From: Dicaeum eximium
Lineage: Eukaryota > Chordata > Aves > Passeriformes > Dicaeidae
Assembly (NCBI GenBank): GCA_013396995.1
Contig: VWZP01002422.1
Location: 124,001-188,000 of the forward strand
DNA: 64,000 bases
Direction: 5' to 3'
The notes beneath the pieces are model-generated. The model did not search any database. It worked only from the letters and a program-made list of their open reading frames with translations, and was not told the origin of the DNA. The translations under genes were made by a program, and so were the position numbers. Positions 61,060-64,000 of the stretch are shown here, piece by piece (positions within the stretch are counted from its first letter, which is position 1; every line of letters begins with the position of its first letter).

Positions 61060-61590
61060 GATCACAGGACCAAAATATTGTTAGAGTTGGAATGGACCTC
61101 TCGAGGTCATCCAGTCCAATCCCCCTGCCCAGGCATGGTCACCTTGAGCAGGTGGCACAGGAAAACCTCCAGATGGTTTTGGAATGTCTCCAGAGAGGGA
61201 CACTCCATGACCTCCCTGGGCAGCCTGTAACAGTGCTTGGATACCCTCAGTGTAAAGAATTTCTTCTTCATGCTGGTGTGGAACTTCTTGTGTTTTAGTT
61301 TATAACTACTGCTCTTTGTCCTGCCACTGGCACCACTGAAAAGAGTCAGGCACCATCCTCTTAAAATATCCCCGGCTTTGAGGTATTTACACTCATTAAT
61401 GAGACGCCTGCTCAGTCCTCTCATCCAAACTAAACTGGCCCAGCTCCTGCACTCTCTCTTCCCAACAAAGATGGCCCACACCCTGGACTGTCTTTTTGTT
61501 TCGCCAGACCCTGTCCAGGAGCTCCTTGTCTCTCTTGTACTGAGGAGCCCAGAACCGGACACAGATGCAACACTGTTCTTTCTAAAGTTT
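61060..61590 (-). mobile_element. CR1 LINE fragment, 3' part, well preserved
   Basis: The plus strand is the reverse complement of CR1. It shows GATCACAGGACC at the tail, then GTTAGAGTTGGAATGGACC, GGTCATCCAGTCCAATCC, CTTGAGCAGGTGGCACAGG, TCCAGAGAGGGACACTCC, CCTGGGCAGCCTGTAAC, GTAAAGAATTTCTTCTTCAT, and near the high end CCAGGAGCTCCTTGTCTCTC and CCAGAACCGGACACAG. Length about 530 bases, with the 5' side cut off. The 170-aa minus frame (61107-61619) is CR1 3' sequence read through, not a host gene. Confidence 0.92.
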
Positions 61591-63519
61591 GAGTTTGAAG
61601 ATTGCATGCACTCATACAAAACACAGCCATCAAAAGCGTGAAAATATATTCTGAAGAGATTGTAAAATCATTACCAGAACACAATGCCTAAAGATAACAC
61701 AGAAAGATAAAACAGATAAAAGAAAAGTTATATAAAATGCAAAATATGCTAATTAGTGCAGAGTCGTTCCTTGTGTGGCTATTTCCAAATGAGATTTATA
61801 AAATTAATTTTTAACTTCTGGTAAATTTCATTTATTTTCTCTGTGCTGTCCCCATAATAGGATTTTCCCTTGTCCTTAACTCATTTCCCATTTGTCTTTT
61901 GGCTTCCAGAACTTCGTTTTCTCCTTTGAGCTTGCAATTTAGGAATGTAATATGTATGTCTGAGGCTTTGTAATTAAAAAAATCTGCACTCAGTCAGCAG
62001 TCTGTTATTTCAACAACATTTAATTGGCCTGCCCAGTGGCATAAAAGAAATGCACTGAAGTACTAATTGACAATCTAGTATTTAGGATAGGTGGCAGAAT
62101 CCCAGTGTGTAACTCTGTGCTTACAAGGCATCCATCATTATTTTTCATGGGTAAATTAAGGTTACAGCACATTCCTAAAAAGTTTTACACACATATTGAG
62201 GTTTGTAGAGTAGGAGTATAGGAGTATACCTTTTCAAAAGTAAGAGCTGTTTGGTGGTCTGTTACTAAATATTTTAGTTTTATCGTAATTGTTTGCAGTT
62301 GATCTTCCTTTGAAAATAAATATCTGTTTACAGAAGATTTTAAAATTCCATATAATATTATCTTCTAAATCTAGATTAATCAGTTAGTAGATTTGACTTG
62401 AAATTTTGTGATTGATTAATGTTGCAGTGAATTCTGTGAGCCATATTACTTCTGACTGCAGTCCAAAATTTTTTTATGTTACTATATGTATGTATACCTA
62501 TTCTCCCTTAAAAATGCTTAGTATATAGACACATAAAGCAGAAATAACAGCTGTCCTATATGTTAGTTCTAATGAAATTTCAGAAAGGCCTCTGTCATCT
62601 AGGATATTGCAAGTCAAATATGCAGTTGACCTATCCAAAAATTGTTCCACCCTTAAATAATAAGCATATTTTAAACCTTCTCAGGCAAAATATTTTTATC
62701 AAAACCATGTTAAGGTAGATTTGGCATATTTTGCAGTTTTGCCAAGAACATATATCTGTGATGCTGGAAAGTTTGATTGGAAGTTTTTTGTTGCAAATAT
62801 GAAACTCCATATCCTGACTTACTTATTTATGTCTCAATGTCTTTTTTTTAAGGAGATTTTTTTTAAAATGGTCAGTATTCTTTAATGGGGTTTGTTTTAC
62901 TTTTCTTTATTTCAAAACCTTAAAGGTCTTGGTCCTTAAATCTGACACCACTGGACCCATTCAGTGTGCTAGTTTCTTCAAGTAATAATCAAAATCTAAA
63001 AGCCTACTGCAAAGATATTTTATTTTCATTTTATTTTCCTCTGAAATGTCCATTTTGATCATACTTAATGAGGGTAATGCAATAAATTACTCACATGTAA
63101 TTGCTAAACTCAAACAGTACACTAACAATTTCTTTGTTTTCAGAGGAGAGATTGATTCTCAAAAGAAAACCCCAACAACATCTATCAGAAGATTTCACCA
63201 AAGCCTGCAAAATCTTCTTAAAATTATCAGATCATTTGCAGTGCCATGCAGAAGCATTTAAATGCTATGCTCAGGAACATTTAAGTTCATCTAGTTATAA
63301 TTCTACTTTTGCTTTCAGTTTTGGATGAAACCAAATCAAATTTTTAAAATTTATTTAATAACAGATGGAGGCTTCATGCTTTAGAAAAGGCAAGGCTGAG
63401 ACAGTGAAGAAATCTTCCTCATTCTGAAGCAGTGAGAGCCAGTGAGAGAGCTTACTGCTCTTGGAAACATTTAGAAATCAAACAGCCATGCTCATCCTGG
63501 TGTGAACAGAGGTTAAAAG
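61591..63519. other. Intergenic AT-rich sequence with a possible exon
   Basis: No repeat recognised. The exon-like stretch at 63144-63328 is discussed in findings. Otherwise unassigned. Confidence 0.5.
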
Positions 63520-63730
63520 ACAGGCTGGAACAAGGGAAATTCTACTTTGATATCAGGAATGTTTTACAGGGATGATACTGAAGCCCCCAAAGGGGATTGC
63601 CCAGAGAGACTGGGATTCCCACTCCTTTGTGATACTGGATGAAGATCAGCCAGATGCAGGTCATGATATAAATTGTCCCTGCTTCTCATGGGTAGGTGGA
63701 TGGTGTGACCAGAGTCCTTTCTTACCTAAA
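63520..63730 (+). mobile_element. CR1 LINE fragment, degraded 3' part
   Basis: GGAACAAGGGAAATTCTACTT, TTGATATCAGGAATGTTTTAC, then TTGCCCAGAGAGACTGGG and GATACTGGATGAAGATC follow the order of the CR1 3' region (gene end, GTTGCCCAGAGAGG-type block, then 3' UTR). The tail repeat is missing and divergence is high. Confidence 0.6.
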
Positions 63731-64000
63731 TGACTAAATCTAGAAACAATATATATGCTTCATTTCCTGAAATCTGACTTCTCATTTCAGTGAGTATCAT
63801 ATTTATCTAATGCTATTTTCTCACACTATTTAATTTAATAAAGTCAATGCTCAGAACAGCTTTCACAGGAATAGATACTAGCAACTTTTCCTTTCATTCT
63901 TTGCAGGGTACAGAACCAGAGACATTTCCTCAAAATACATGTTATTCTAGGGAATCCAGCTAAATCCCACATGAAAGTGAAAATAGAAAGTAATTAGCAA
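63731..64000. other. Intergenic, window end
   Basis: AT-rich, nothing assignable. Confidence 0.6.

Noticed and set aside
61107..61619. 170-aa minus-strand frame
   Set aside because: Sense-strand read-through of CR1 ORF2 end and 3' UTR, not a host gene.

Overview
The window looks like bird nuclear DNA: an AT-rich intergenic stretch or gene desert, most likely from a macrochromosome. Three things point to a bird. The interspersed repeats are almost all CR1 non-LTR retrotransposons, most cut short at the 5' side and several ending in the usual ATTCTATGATTCTRTG-type tail. The rest are solo LTRs of avian endogenous retrovirus families. No SINE of mammalian type was seen. The LTR mix would suit a songbird or another neoavian species, but the species cannot be fixed from sequence alone. 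The assembly is draft quality, with a run of 77 Ns and a single stray N.

No protein-coding gene can be named. The open reading frames are short and lack family motifs, and the longest lie inside repeats (199 aa in an LTR; 170, 152 and 118 aa across or antisense to CR1). Three small exon-like pieces with splice-site sequence are recorded as candidates only: 24401-24448, 29908-30074 (followed by a polyadenylation signal) and 63144-63328.

Layout: 1-11554 is mostly unique AT-rich sequence with a diverged tandem duplication (5333-5450), a possible conserved element (5960-6480) and a short hairpin (7386-7440). A CpG-rich solo LTR with a 6-bp target duplication lies at 11561-12085. An assembly gap with falsely duplicated flanks lies at 13365-14325. 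A long LTR starts at 15440. A minus-strand CR1 (19955-20305) and a minus-strand solo LTR with a 5-bp target duplication (20854-21363) follow. CR1 pieces lie at 26643, 28865, 31995, 38455, 46752, 50238, 61060 and 63520. Further LTRs lie at 35569-35946 (-), 45086-46083 (-), 56445-56803 (-) and 57127-57360 (+, alpharetrovirus-like R-U5). A CpG-rich segment that no recognised repeat explains lies at 38100-38440.

No gene system or operon-like cooperation is visible. The biology here is repeat history (at least five distinct LTR families, all apparently reduced to solo LTRs), possible long-range enhancers in the spaces between repeats, and one assembly error. I found no convincing new molecular system.
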